NCBI RefSeq assembly: GCF_963675165.1
Contig: NC_087385.1
Location: 4,760,412-4,824,411, forward strand
From: Halichondria panicea
Lineage: Eukaryota; Porifera; Demospongiae; Suberitida; Halichondriidae
Length of the DNA: 64,000 nucleotides
Direction: 5' to 3'
Part shown: one piece after another, positions 37,221-48,591 of the stretch
How positions within the stretch are numbered: position 1 is the stretch's first letter
How the letters are laid out: each line of letters starts with the position of its first letter
Program-made: the position numbers and the translations under genes
Notes under the pieces: generated by a model
The model's database searches: none
The model's input: only the letters and a program-made list of their open reading frames with translations
What the model was told of the DNA's origin: nothing

Positions 37221-37579
37221 TTTAAACTTTGCAGTTAGCGTATATAGATCTTTGCACTGCCTCTAATCTTTTAACCTAAATAGCCTCTAAAAGTGCCATG
37301 CAAAACCTGTTTCTATAATTCCCCCCTCCCTGCTGGGATCTGGGAATATAGGTACATGAGGATTAGACTTGAAATGATCTCCCTACCTAGATGTGTACAT
37401 ATAAGATTAATATTACCGTCTTAGACTTAGGCCAGCTAGATATCGGTGCCAGTATCATAATTTAAAAGCAGGCTAATTATTGTTGCAAAGTTTAAAGGTT
37501 ATCAACAGAACCTTGCCTATTGTTTAGTTGTAGAGCTCAAACACGGTTTCTTCTGTTTAAGTAATTTAATCTCTGCTAG

Positions 37580-39894
37580 AGTCAAGTTTGCTCCAGCGGC
37601 AATGCTGTGGACCTGGTCGTGCATTTCAAATGAGCATCACTGACAACAACAACAAGGAAGTGAGTTGGGTCAATGAAACATTAGCTATAACTGTGCAATC
37701 ATAGTAGTAGTGCGTACCTCATTGTTTGATTGTAAGGCTAGCATATTGACAAACTGACAGCATGGTGACAGGCGATATTGCTCCTTTGTATTGTACACAT
37801 GATTGGCTTACAATACATCCATTATCCTAATAGTGATTCACTGTGTACACTTTACCACCTCAGGTGATTCGCTTGGACCGTCCTCTTCGTTGCTACTACA
37901 ACTGCAGTGGTCTGACATGCTACTGTTGCTGCAGCTGTTGTGCCCCTCATGTGATTGAGGTGCAGGCCCCTCCAGGCAATGTTGTTGGCTACGTCAAGCA
38001 GGACGCCTTGGGAATACTCCGACCTTGGTTCTCTATTCAGAATGCTGATGGGGAGACCATGCTCAAGATCAAGGGACCTGTGCTCGGTTGTGCTTGCTAT
38101 GCTGATGCCAACTTTGAGGTAGGGTTGTCGGGTCGTCTCAAATTTCTTAATTGACTCCTACACATCATGTGTGGTTGGCACTTCCTTTTAAATAATTAGA
38201 TTGAACCCGTAGCACATTTTCTTTTATCTAGGGAATAGTAGCAACAAAAGGTAATCACACTTTACTGAATCTGCTCGTGTGTGATGTATAGGTGCTGTCA
38301 GCTGATGGCCAGACCAATGTGGGGCGCATCTGTAAGCAGTGGGGAGGACTGGCCAGGGAGTACTTCACTGATGCCGACAACTTTGGGATACAGTGTGAGT
38401 TGTAGTTTTATGAGGCAATTGCAAGTGTAGTCATATGATTGTGATACGTATTACGTGTATCTTAAGTATTCATGCAGAGGGGGCGGAGCTGATATGCTCA
38501 TGTTTGGGGTGCGCTCGCCCCCTTGGCTCCCCCTGGGATTAGCCCATACAAACTGTGTTACGGTCTGGGGACATACCAATGAATTATTCTACAATGTAAA
38601 TCACAGAATGAACTTCTACTCTTTCTGTTCCATATGCCCACAATTTCCTCTAATTTATCTGTAAGTAAAGGGGGCGATTCCAGAGCAATTTTCATTTAAG
38701 TAGGTGTTGTTTCAGGCCACCGTGTTTTGATGAGCTTCGTCTGGGAAAAGCTTTGCTCTACGGATGTGCAGTAGCCACAGCTATTTTATCCATCTAAACT
38801 GACTCATAGTACCACTTAGCCTCCTTCACCGGCCTTTGAAAGAAGGCCTGCTATCGACTGCTTGCGCATGCGCCAAATTATTGGATTTTTTTCCCGTAAA
38901 TATTCCTATAATACTGGATACATCAGAGAAAATATTCTAAAAGTCATACACAGAGCTATATAGCTAGCTAGCTAGAAACAGAGCTGTGTAGGTTTGTTGT
39001 ACTGCTATTTTCTTCTGATAGAATCAGTAGCAGTAGTTATAGTAGACTTTCACCAAAGTTAGTATTAAATGGGCGTGGCCTGTCCATATAGGCTCTTATC
39101 ATGTCAGCCGTCATTCCTTTCAGACGATTGTCATCCACACTGTTGCAGGCTGTGAGTCTTTTGTTAACATATCAGGCTAAGGGTAGCTATCAGAGAATGC
39201 TATCCGATGGGCTAGAAACCTTCAATCGAACTTTCTATCTACTTCCTTCAATCCACTTCCTTTTGTTGTGATGTCATAGTTTTACTGAGCATAAACGATG
39301 TTATCCAAAGCCCCCAGATACCGGGGGGATATTAGCGCATGCGCAAGCAGTCGATACCAGGCCCACTTCCCTAGCGGGAAGTGCGGCCTGGGATCGAGGC
39401 TAAGTACCACTAAGTTGTTTGAGCACATGCAGGCACTAGATTGTCACTGCTGCATCAAAAACTTTCATTCCACAATACAGTTTGTACTTCATAAAATCCT
39501 AACTTTAACACTGGCACCCTCAGTTCCTGAGAATACACCAGATGCAATATCACAGTCTAAAAACAAACATTTCTGGGGGGCATACCTCAAGATTCCCCTA
39601 GATGGCCGTGTGCCTAAGCGCACGGATATCCAGCTTGCCCCCCTGGAAATTTTCTGTATGAAGGCCTGTATAATACTATACATGTAATATTATTATTCTG
39701 TTGCAGTTCCCATGGACCTTGATGTCAAGATGAAGGCTGTGATGTTGGGAGCAGTGTTTCTCATTGTAAGTATACCTTATATTAAGCTAAAGGATCTGTA
39801 ATTAATTCACTCTGTCCCATTTCTCCAGGACTTCATGTTTTTCGAGAGTGCTGGTGGAGGGAACCAAAATGGTGGACGTCGCGCCCACTATTAA
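37580..39894 (+). pseudogene. Phospholipid scramblase unit B: exons 6-10 only, chimeric
   Basis: Exons 37580-37659, 37864-38118, 38292-38394, 39707-39765 and 39829-39894 are intact, in frame and have good splice sites; they encode the Cys cluster through the Ca-binding segment and the C terminus. Exons 1-5 and any promoter are absent: the homology starts inside intron 5. Exons 6-9 and their introns match unit C, whereas exon 10 and the 3' flank to about 40460 match unit A. Either it is a truncated pseudogene, or its exons serve as alternative 3' exons for unit A transcripts, because the preserved frames would allow A exon 5 to join B exon 6. A 586-bp foldback element interrupts intron 8. Confidence 0.85.
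38817..39402. mobile_element. TAGCCT foldback element (586 bp) with 9-bp duplication and empty site
   Basis: The ends are TAGCCTCCTTCACCGGCC and GGCCTGGGATCGAGGCTA. The target duplication is AGTACCACT (38808-38816, 39403-39411). The paralogous intron of unit C has one AGTACCACT (44645-44653) and no insert. Subterminal inverted segments (CGACTGCTTGCGCATGCGC, around 38860, and its complement near 39335) give further fold-back potential. No open frame is convincing. Confidence 0.92.
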
Positions 39895-40255
39895 TGAGAT
39901 AAGAGAACAACAAAATATACTTTTGAAGCCAGTATATATACATGGGCCTACTGAACAGACTTTCTTTTTAAAGCTTTTATTCTGTTTATACTATAATACT
40001 TCTGTATAGTTGTCTACATTTAAACGCAGGTAATTTTATTGACTAATTGCATGCAAACAACCATCACTCTGAGCGAAGGAGGCAACAGTCAAATAGGTCT
40101 CGATCTCCTTGAATTAAGGTGGGCTTTTTTATAGGGTTTGGATACCGCAGTTGTCCAAACAAAACCACACCATGCTGATATCTACAGCTGTACATACACA
40201 GGCAGCAAAAAAATATTTCTTGAGGATTATATAACATCAAAATTATATTGCACAA

Positions 40256-40310
40256 CTCAATAAGAACACTTCATCCACAAGAAACGTGTCAATAAGGTTA
40301 TGTCTAATAC
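40256..40310 (-). pseudogene. Relic of ASCC1 terminal exon behind scramblase B
   Basis: Same degraded segment as behind unit A, with the same one-base deletion. It lies inside a stretch of about 600 bp nearly identical to the A 3' flank. Confidence 0.7.
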
Positions 40311-40504
40311 AGTAGAACCTCCGAATAACAGACAAGTTGGTACAGGGGGTTTTGTCCGCTATTCAGAGGTTTCCTTTATTGGGAGGTTATACCATATAAG
40401 GTTACGTTACCCCAAATGTATTTAATGATGACTTCAAATACACAAATATGATGAACTGAAACAGTATATACATGTAGCCATGGTCTTTGGGAACAGATTA
40501 CTTA

Positions 40505-40785
40505 AACTACTTGTACAGTTCCGATGATTCTTTTCAAGGTGCTGGTTTTCTTAATCGGGTGTCTATAATCTCTCGGAAGTGTACCACTCTGGACTATACC
40601 AAATTTAAAGCATCATCTGAGTATAGTCCAGAGTGGTACACTTCCGAGAGATTAGACACCCGATTAAGAAAACCAGCACCTTGAAAATGGAACTGTACAA
40701 ATTGATAAAAGTACGTGTACCCGATGTCGGAAGTGTACATGTTGTGCACTTTGGACTATACTCAGATGATGCTTTAAATTTAGGG
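40505..40785. repeat. Compound inverted repeat between scramblase B and C
   Basis: Arms of about 80 bp (about 40517-40600 and 40620-40690) are almost perfectly complementary around the loop AAATTTAAAGCATCATCTGA. The loop sequence is itself present inverted at about 40752-40781, giving an A-B-A'-B' arrangement. No coding function seen. Confidence 0.85.
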
Positions 40786-41108
40786 GTAGATAAGTCATGA
40801 GCTTTCACTAGGGTTGTAAGACCACTGCTGATCAGTGCTAGTCCACTGAGCTGTTTTGTAATTGGGAAAGACTTGGTAACAAAGTAAAAGTGTTAGTATT
40901 TTTGTAGAAATGTGTTCTCTGCTGACTTTGGGGTGATCGACTGTTTATCACCAGATCAGATTGAACAGCACAGAGTAGTGGTCTGAAATAGAAAAAGAAT
41001 TGCATGTTGTGTCAAGGTACATCAGAGATAGATGAGGAACATTTGTTAATATTTATAGGTCAAGAATGTTTCCATGAACATGAGTTATAAGTTGAGTAAG
41101 GTTCTTGT

Positions 41109-41153
41109 TAGCCTCGATTCCAGGCCGCATTAATCGGCCTGGAATCGAGGCTA
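41109..41153. mobile_element. Minimal 45-bp foldback element, 9-bp duplication
   Basis: Two perfect 19-bp inverted arms, TAGCCTCGATTCCAGGCCG and its complement, surround CATTAAT. GGTTCTTGT flanks both sides exactly (41100-41108, 41154-41162). It contains almost nothing but the termini. Confidence 0.92.
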
Positions 41154-41310
41154 GGTTCTTGTCAAAGACAAAGTTGCACAAGTCCTGGGAAAACTGTGAT
41201 GAGCCAGTCAAAGATAGCCAGTTTAATATATCTAGTCACCTACAATCATAAGATTCTCATTTGTAGGTCCAGTTACACATAGCTATACCAAAAACATGTT
41301 TACCTGCTGC

Positions 41311-41369
41311 TAGTTGGGCGGAGTCCAACCACTTGCAGTGGCGAAGCGTGGTTGGACTCCGCCCAACTA
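41311..41369. mobile_element. 59-bp foldback element with TAG...CTA ends, 9-bp duplication
   Basis: Arms TAGTTGGGCGGAGTCCAACC and complement, spacer about 15 bp, flanked by ACCTGCTGC on both sides (41302-41310, 41370-41378). The terminal sequence differs from the TAGCCT family but the TAG/CTA ends and the duplication length agree. Confidence 0.87.
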
Positions 41370-41404
41370 ACCTGCTGCATGCCATCAGAGATTATAATAT
41401 CTTC

Positions 41405-41990
41405 TGCCCAGCCATCAATCCCTCTCGATCTCTTTATATTCTGCAGTGAAAACAGTGTCCATGCATAGATAGACTAGTACGAGGACTAGTATTACTATCT
41501 GCCCTCTACTATATGTACTATACTGAAGTTATTAGGCCCTGGCAAATTATGCCGGCATAATTTGGATATTAGAACAATAATAGGTTAATATGCTGGCATA
41601 ATTGGGCATAATAGGCTTAAAAATTGTGAATTTGGTCAGTTTGGTGCAAATGCAACGGTTCTCTGCTGTTGCTGAACGTGATTTTTCTCTTTTAAATGCT
41701 CCTTTACATCTAGAAGATTATGTTGAATTTATAAATGTACAATACAACAAGAGATAATTTTTTGTTACTACAACGTACTGCTGAAAAAAAAGATTTATGA
41801 CGTCAATGTGGGGCATAATGGGTTCTTTTGACAAGCATAATAGGCTGAATTTGGGGCAGTGCTCAAAAGCATAATAGGCAGAAAAAGAGCATAATTTGCC
41901 ACGCCTGCGCCTAGCGCCTAGAAGTTATGGTCCATTCAGCCATTTTACTTTCCCTCGACTTAAAACCGGCGGCCTTTAATAGAGCTTAGT
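41405..41990 (-). pseudogene. Relic of TPK1 exon 1 and promoter upstream of scramblase C, interrupted
   Basis: GCCATCAATCCCTCTC ... GTGAAAACAGTGTCC (about 41408-41460) and CCATTCAGCCATTTTACTTT ... GGCCTTTAATAGAG (about 41934-41985) match TPK1 exon 1 and its upstream region (32808-32905). They are separated by about 470 bp that include a TIR element. The coding frame is degraded. Confidence 0.75.
41540..41901. mobile_element. TIR element (about 362 bp) with TGGCAAATTATGC ends
   Basis: Terminal TGGCAAATTATGC and GCATAATTTGCCA are perfect 13-bp inverted repeats. Internal GGCATAAT motifs recur. A short open stretch (about 35 residues containing RFSAVAERDFSLLN, 41643-41755) may be transposase debris; the family is not identified. 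It splits the TPK1 relic. Confidence 0.65.
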
Positions 41991-42112
41991 TTGCAGCAGC
42001 CCCACCCATCCTTAATAGGGACTTGAGGACATGTGACCACATTAAAAACAGGGTGTGTCTCAGTTGTGCATCAAAGATAAACAAAATTATCTGCTAGCTG
42101 AATCACTTACCA

Positions 42113-45100
42113 ATGGCAGATCAAGGCGACATCCCTCTTGGTAAGGAGAAAGTATTTGTGTATTCTAATAATGCAATGATAAACTCATACAACAGGGGAG
42201 ACTTCTCCTGCACAAACTCAGGTTGGACCTACCCAACCCTCTCCTAGCAACCCTGAGCAACCTCCCCCTGCACAACCACCTGCAGGACAGCCAGCTAGCC
42301 AACCTCCACCACAATTACCATACCCTGCCGGGCAACCCGGACAGCCTGCTAGCCAACCTCCACAGCAAATACCATACCCTGCTGGGCAACCCGGACAGCC
42401 TGCTGCTGCTCCCTACCCTGGTCAACCGGCCCACCTGGCTGGGCCTCCTCCCTACTATGCTGGTCAGCCCCCACAACAACCAGGCGCTTACCCCCCGGGG
42501 GCCCCACAACAAGCAGGTGTTTACCCACCACCACCACCAGGTAAATTATAGACAGTATTCCTTGTGTCGATTAGAATTCCGGTAGTACCAATAATGATAC
42601 TCAACTGTGTATACTCCCCAGGTCCTCAGCCACCCCCTGGAGCAGGGTATGGAGCTGGGTTTGCTGGAGCGTTTGCAGGAGCACTGGGCGCTGCTGTGCA
42701 GCCACAGCAGGTGAACAAGTACAGTCAGTCAGTCATTTATATCTAGTTTCAGATGCTTATGGCTTGTGCCCATTTTGTGTGCCTGATAGTCTGTAATTTC
42801 ATGAGATTTTCCCCCGTACAGGTGCAATGGATGGCTGCCCCCACTGATGCCCCCAGTGACTGCCCCCCAGGACTAGAGTATCTCATTCACATCGACCAAG
42901 TCCTCGTCAACCAGCAGATTGAAGTATTTGAGTGTAAGCTTCCTCTATGTGTTGTACATGTACGTATGTTACATTGCAAAGATACTTGCTAATATTTCGC
43001 ACAGCACATAATTATGTGGATACTGTAGTCTGAGTAAATAAAGAATTTGGATACCTTTTCGAAGCAATTTAGGAAAGTCTTCTGAAGAGTTTACGTAATA
43101 ATTATGTGTAGCTTGTACAGGAGAGCCTTCCTAGAGTTTACTAATGAAATCACGAACCCTGAACCTTGCAAAGTCAAACGAAGTCTTCGTCAAACTTCGC
43201 AAACTTGATGCAACCTATCGTATTGTTATTCAGTTGATTCATTTTCATTTCCCTCTATTAGTGATCACCAACTTTGAGACTCAGAACAAATATCGTATCC
43301 GTAACACTCTAGGACAGCAGGTCTACTTTGCTGCAGAAGGTGAGTTCTTTGACCCCGTGTGTAGCTTGCATCAACAGAACCCTTTCTATTGTTTAGTTTT
43401 AGAGCTCAACTAAGGTTTCTTCTTTAAATAATTTAATCTCCGCTAGAGTCAAGTGTGCTCCAGCGGCAGTGCTGTGGACCTGGTCGTGCATTTCAAATGA
43501 GCATCACTGACAACAACAACAAGGAAGTGAGTTGAGTCAATGAAACATTAGCTATAACTGTGCAATCATAGTAGTAGTGCGTACCTCATTGTTTGATTGT
43601 AAGGCTAGCATATTGACAAACTGACAGCATGGTGACAGGCGATATTGCTCCTTTGTATTGTACACATGATTGGCTTACAATACATCCATTATCCTAATAG
43701 TGATTCACTGTGTACACTTTACCACCTCAGGTGATTCGCTTGGACCGTCCTCTTCGTTGCTACTACAACTGCAGTGGCCTGACATGCTACTGTTGCTGCA
43801 GCTGTTGTGCCCCTCATGTGATTGAGGTGCAGGCCCCTCCAGGCAATGTTGTTGGCTACGTCAAGCAGGACGCCCTGGGAATACTCCGACCCTGGTTCTC
43901 TATTCAGAATGCTGATGGGGAGACTATGCTCAAGATCAAGGGACCTGTGCTCGGTTGTGCTTGCTATGCTGATGCCAACTTTGAGGTAGGGTTGTCGGGT
44001 CGTCTCAAATTTCTTAATTGACTCCTACACATCATGTGTGGTTGGCACTTCCTTTTAGATTGAACCCGTAGCACATTTTCTTGTTTATCTAGGGAATAGT
44101 AGCAACAAAAGGCAATCACACTTTACTGAATCTGCTCGTGTGTGATGTATAGGTGCTGTCAGCTGATGGCCAGACCAACGTGGGGCGGATCTGTAAGCAG
44201 TGGGGAGGACTGGCCAGGGAGTACTTCACTGATGCCGACAACTTTGGGATACAGTGTGAGTTGTAGTTTTATGAGGCAATGCAAGTATAGTCATATGATT
44301 GTGATACGTATTACGTGTATCTTAAGTATTCAGCAGAGGGGGTGGAGCTGACATACTTGGGGCGCGCTCGCCCCCTGGCTACAGATTGGCCCCCCCCCCC
44401 GGGATTAAGCCATAACAAACTGTGTTACGGTCTGGGGACATACCAATAAAATACCTTGTCTTAATTGTTCTACAATGTGAATCACAGGATCTGTAAGTAA
44501 AGGGGGTGATTCCAGAGCGATTTTCATTTAAATAGGTGCTGTTTCAGGCTACCGTGTTTTGATGAGCTTCGTCTGGGAAAAGCTTTGCTCTACGGATGCA
44601 GTAGCCACAGGAATAGACACAGCTATCTATCTAAGCTGACTCATAGTACCACTAAGTTGTTTGAGCAACATGCAGGCACTTGAGATTGTCACTGCTGCAT
44701 CAAAAACTTTCATTCCACAATACAGTTTGTACTTCATAAAACCCTAACTTTAACACTGGCACCCTCAGTTCCTAAGAATACACCAGATGCAATATCACAG
44801 TCTAAAAACAAACATTTCTGGGGGGCATACCTCAAGATTCCCCTAGATGGCTGTGTGCCTAAGCGCACGGATATCCAGCTTGCCCCCCATTTTTTGAAAT
44901 GTGACTGCCCCCCTGGAAATTTTCTGTATGAAGGCCTGTATAATACTATACATGTAATATTATTATTCTGTTGTAGTTCCCATGGACCTTGATGTCAAGA
45001 TGAAGGCTGTGATGTTGGGAGCAGTGTTTCTCATTGTAAGTATACCTTATATTAAGCTAAAGGATCTGTAATTAATTCACTCTGTCCCAGGACTTCATGT

Positions 45101-45156
45101 TCTTCGAGACTGCTGGCGGAGGGAACCATAATCGTGGACGTCACGCCCACTACTGA
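42113..45156 (+). CDS. Phospholipid scramblase, unit C (complete, 10 exons)
   Basis: Exons 42113-42140, 42196-42540, 42623-42710, 42822-42933, 43262-43339, 43447-43526, 43731-43985, 44153-44255, 44977-45035 and 45091-45156. Same architecture as unit [11 protein letters not shown] start, longer Pro/Gly/Gln-rich N terminus in exon 2 ([10 protein letters not shown] repeats), Cys cluster extended by a [16 protein letters not shown] version, [19 protein letters not shown], and Ca-binding [16 protein letters not shown]. The C-terminal exon differs slightly ([16 protein letters not shown]). Exon 7 is 6 codons longer than in unit A (255 against 237 bp) because of the Cys-region insertion, a difference shared with unit B. 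It lies tail to tail with ASCC1. Functional splitting between A and C is unknown. Confidence 0.95.
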
Positions 45157-45587
45157 TGAGATAACGATAGTATAATACATACTGAACTCAAACATTTTGT
45201 AGGTTTTATCCCATTTTATTTGTTTATACTATAATACTGTTGTATAATATTATATTGTGAGTACTTGGCTACATGTTGAGTAATTGCGTGCAAACAACCA
45301 TCACTCTGAGCGAAGGAGGCAACAGTCAAATAGGTCATTTATTGATCTCCTTGACTTATAAATGTATATATTATACGCAGTTGACCCAACTGTTTCACAG
45401 AGTGAATTGTCCAAACAAACCGCACCATGCTGAGATCTACGTTATGCATAATAATTAGCCGCTCCTTCTCTTATTTACGGGTTCCTGATATATTATGTAG
45501 GCAGCAAAAAAGGTTATCAGATACACTTAAATTACAGACATAAATTATTAGCTAGTGCACGACTCAACATAAGATCTATAGAACACT

Positions 45588-48312
45588 TCATCCACAAGAA
45601 ACAGTGTCAATAGGGTAATGCCTAACACATCTATAAAATCCATCTGGTCCATATTCGCCTCTTTTAGACAAGTGGACGTGCTGAAGAGGGATTTCGCCAA
45701 ACTTGAATTCTCCAAATTTCTGTAATAACGATTAATGGTTCCGCAATATTCAGAGGTGGAATAGCAATAGGCAATAACAAAATACCAGACTACGTAATTA
45801 TATACTGTGGTGGAAATGTTTGTATTTCTCGTATTGTAGAGCATCACACAAAAATTAAAACTACAAAATTAATCTACCGCAATAAGGTTGTAGGTCACTA
45901 TGCTGAGCTGTTGTACAAAATTTGAAATATTTAATTGCACAGTTATATATAATTCATATGAACATTTTCATGAACAAAAATTATACGGTACTTTCTCATA
46001 TATTTGAAGGACATCCTGCATGACACACCCTATAGGAGCGTTCAGCCAATCCTACCAACATAATTACCCTATAGTTACACTGTACTGAGTGCCCTACCTT
46101 GAATATTGTTCTTGCATCAAATGTCTCCCTGGGACCCCTGCCTCTGTGAGGGGTTCTCAATGCCTTCTGTTGGTCTGCCAGCTCTCGAAATGCCGAGTTT
46201 AAAATTGTGGCATGAAGTTTGACTCCAATTCTCTCGAATTCTCTGGTCATGAGGTCGGGAGCCTTCTCCATGAACGAAGCAACAAGTGTGTCCACAAACC
46301 TCTGTAATCTAGGAAGTAACAGCGTAATAACTCGTGACCTTATGTTATAGTTATCATGTTATAGTCGTCATAATTATGCCCATAGGAAGGGTTACTTGAA
46401 GATATCTACCGTATTACTAAACATATAATTGTGCGAGCGTTGATGAATTGGCAAATATAAATATAAAATTGCAAAACCTAAATTAACGCTGGTCATTTTT
46501 CACACGATTTGCCAAAAGGGTCATTTCTGCTCATTTGGCTCATTTGCAAAGGTTTTTTCCTCCCGCAAAATATTTAAAATATAAATTGGTCTGATTCACA
46601 ACCCCTACATGTAGACGTCAAAGTACATTGAAATTGAGTTTCTTGTGTCGCTATTCTGTGTATAAATTGCGTACCATACCTGGCAGATGAGTCCTTCAGT
46701 GACACCTTAGCATAGAGCACACTCACAGCTGAGGGGTCATCATTCATACAGTCTACACCAGAGAGGGTTATCATAACAGTCTCGTCACCAAGGCAATCTC
46801 TGAGAGGAAAATAATTTGTAATCATTGGAGGGGGGTACAAAGATGTCAGCAAAAAAACTTGATACGAGATTTGCACATCGTCATTACTTTCCTGGTAGGT
46901 GGCATGTAGGAAATTCACCTTGCTTCAATAACACACTCCTGAAGGACAGACTTGGCTTTTTCCTGAGACAAAGCCATAATGGTCACTACATGTACTGATA
47001 CATTCTGTGCATGAGCCTCACCACTTCTTCTGGTGTGAATAGTCTCATGACACCAACCGTCAGGTGGAGCTTGGCAGGAGTCTGGAACAGATCCTCACTC
47101 ACCCCTTTGTCCTGTAGCAAATGGAAAACATTCATAGCTATTATAGATGTAGATCTAAGCATTCTTCAGATTCAAAAGGGAGGTCGCGATCACACTTTTA
47201 GCCAATTTTAATGGAAACGTTGCATATAGGTCTACACTATACTTAAATGTTGTAAATCTGAGATACAGGATAGTCTCCACCTTGGAGCATGATGCCAGTA
47301 CTTGGGACCTGAACTCATTCAGTCGCTCGGTGATAATTGGGTGGTTAAGTGGGATGGAGATGAAGTGGGAGATAGGCTCCTTGAGACGATTGGACCACAC
47401 TATTATATCCAGTCTCCTTTTGGCGTCAGACAGGCGAGACACAGTTTCACCTTCAATAACTGAATAGTGTGACAAAATAAAAAAATGTGTGACGGTAAGG
47501 ATCATTGCAATAAGAATTGCATTATTGTTAATCAATAAAGTTCCTAGCTAGCCTCGTTCCCAGGCCAATTTTTAAAGAAAAAATTGGCTTGGGAAAGAGG
47601 ATAGGTATACACCAAGCTCACCAATGTCTCCCTCAGTTCCTCGCTGGGGCACTCTGATCCGAGTCTTGGTGTCTTTTTCAATGGATGATTTTGTACCGCC
47701 TTTCCACCCGATTATGTACTTGTAGAAATCCGATGGAATGACCATTCTGAGCATGAACCCCTTGCCTCCTGGTAGAGGCTCGACCCCTTCAAGCTCAGTC
47801 TCATCGTCTTCTCCACCCTCATCAAAACGGTCATCTGTGTGTGAGATCTTTATTCACCCTTTAACTAGAGGAGAGGGTTCAAGTGGCATATACGGCACCA
47901 GATGTAGGTGTGGGAGGGAGGGAGGGGTTCGAGTTAGCAAAGGAAAAGTTATAAATTTTAGGGTGTTTCCACATCCGTTGCACATCCGGTGCCATATAAG
48001 CCTCATGATCCGAGGAAAGTAAACTATTTATCCGAGTGAGGACAACTATACGATAGCTAGACTAGAAACCCTTTTATTAACAGCCCTCTGACATATACAT
48101 ACAGTCAAGGCCACCCATTAAAAGATACCCATGTAAGTTTGGGTGACACTAAGATCCATGTGGGTCTCTTCTGTTTGTCCAAAGGAGTGGATTATTTTCC
48201 GATAACATCTTCCATCGCTAAGAGACACGAGAGTAGGCTGGAGAACCTCATTCACCCTCCCAGGATGACAGCTGGTGACACATACATCACTAGATGGTGG
48301 CTTTCTGCTCAT
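45588..48312 (-). CDS. ASCC1: ASCC1, activating signal cointegrator complex subunit 1
   Basis: KH plus 2H-phosphoesterase-like protein that in vertebrates works with the ASCC3/ALKBH3 alkylation-repair complex. ATG 48312 starts an exon with VLQPTLVSLSDGRCYRK, as in the family N terminus. The next exon (about 47835-47625) has the KH domain, MLRMVIPSDFYKYIIGWKGG, then SSIEKDTKTRIRVPQRGTEG. Further exons encode FISIPLNHPIITERLNEFRS, KLHLTVGVMRLFT, GVDCMNDDPSAVSVLYAKV, and RIGVKLHATILNSAFREL. The last exon (about 45725-45588) encodes KFGEFKFGEIPLQHVHLSKR to SCG stop. The H-x-T/S-type phosphodiesterase signatures appear as KLHLTVG and KLHATIL. A 55-bp foldback element sits in an intron (47549-47603). 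Confidence 0.92.
47549..47603. mobile_element. 55-bp TAGCCT foldback element in ASCC1 intron
   Basis: TAGCCTCGTTCCCAGGCC and a slightly diverged complement (GGCTTGGGAAAGAGGATA) surround an A/T spacer. No clear 9-bp duplication remains, so this is probably an older copy. Confidence 0.65.
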
Positions 48313-48591
48313 CTTTCACTTCCACGGATTATATACCTCATCTAGCTAGCTGGAGTCTTTATGACAGACAGTCAGTTTCAATTTGAGCACACACATGGTA
48401 AATGTGCTGATGATGGCATGCACAACCCTTCCCCCTTTTAATTTACCTAATTATTATTGAGAACTAAATTGTACTGTAAGTAAACTCATGATGTAACATA
48501 TGAAACACATAATGGACCTACAACTAGCTAGCTACTCAAATTCAGAAACTGTTCAAGTTTGTCAGCAGTTGAAACGACCCGAATCATCGAA

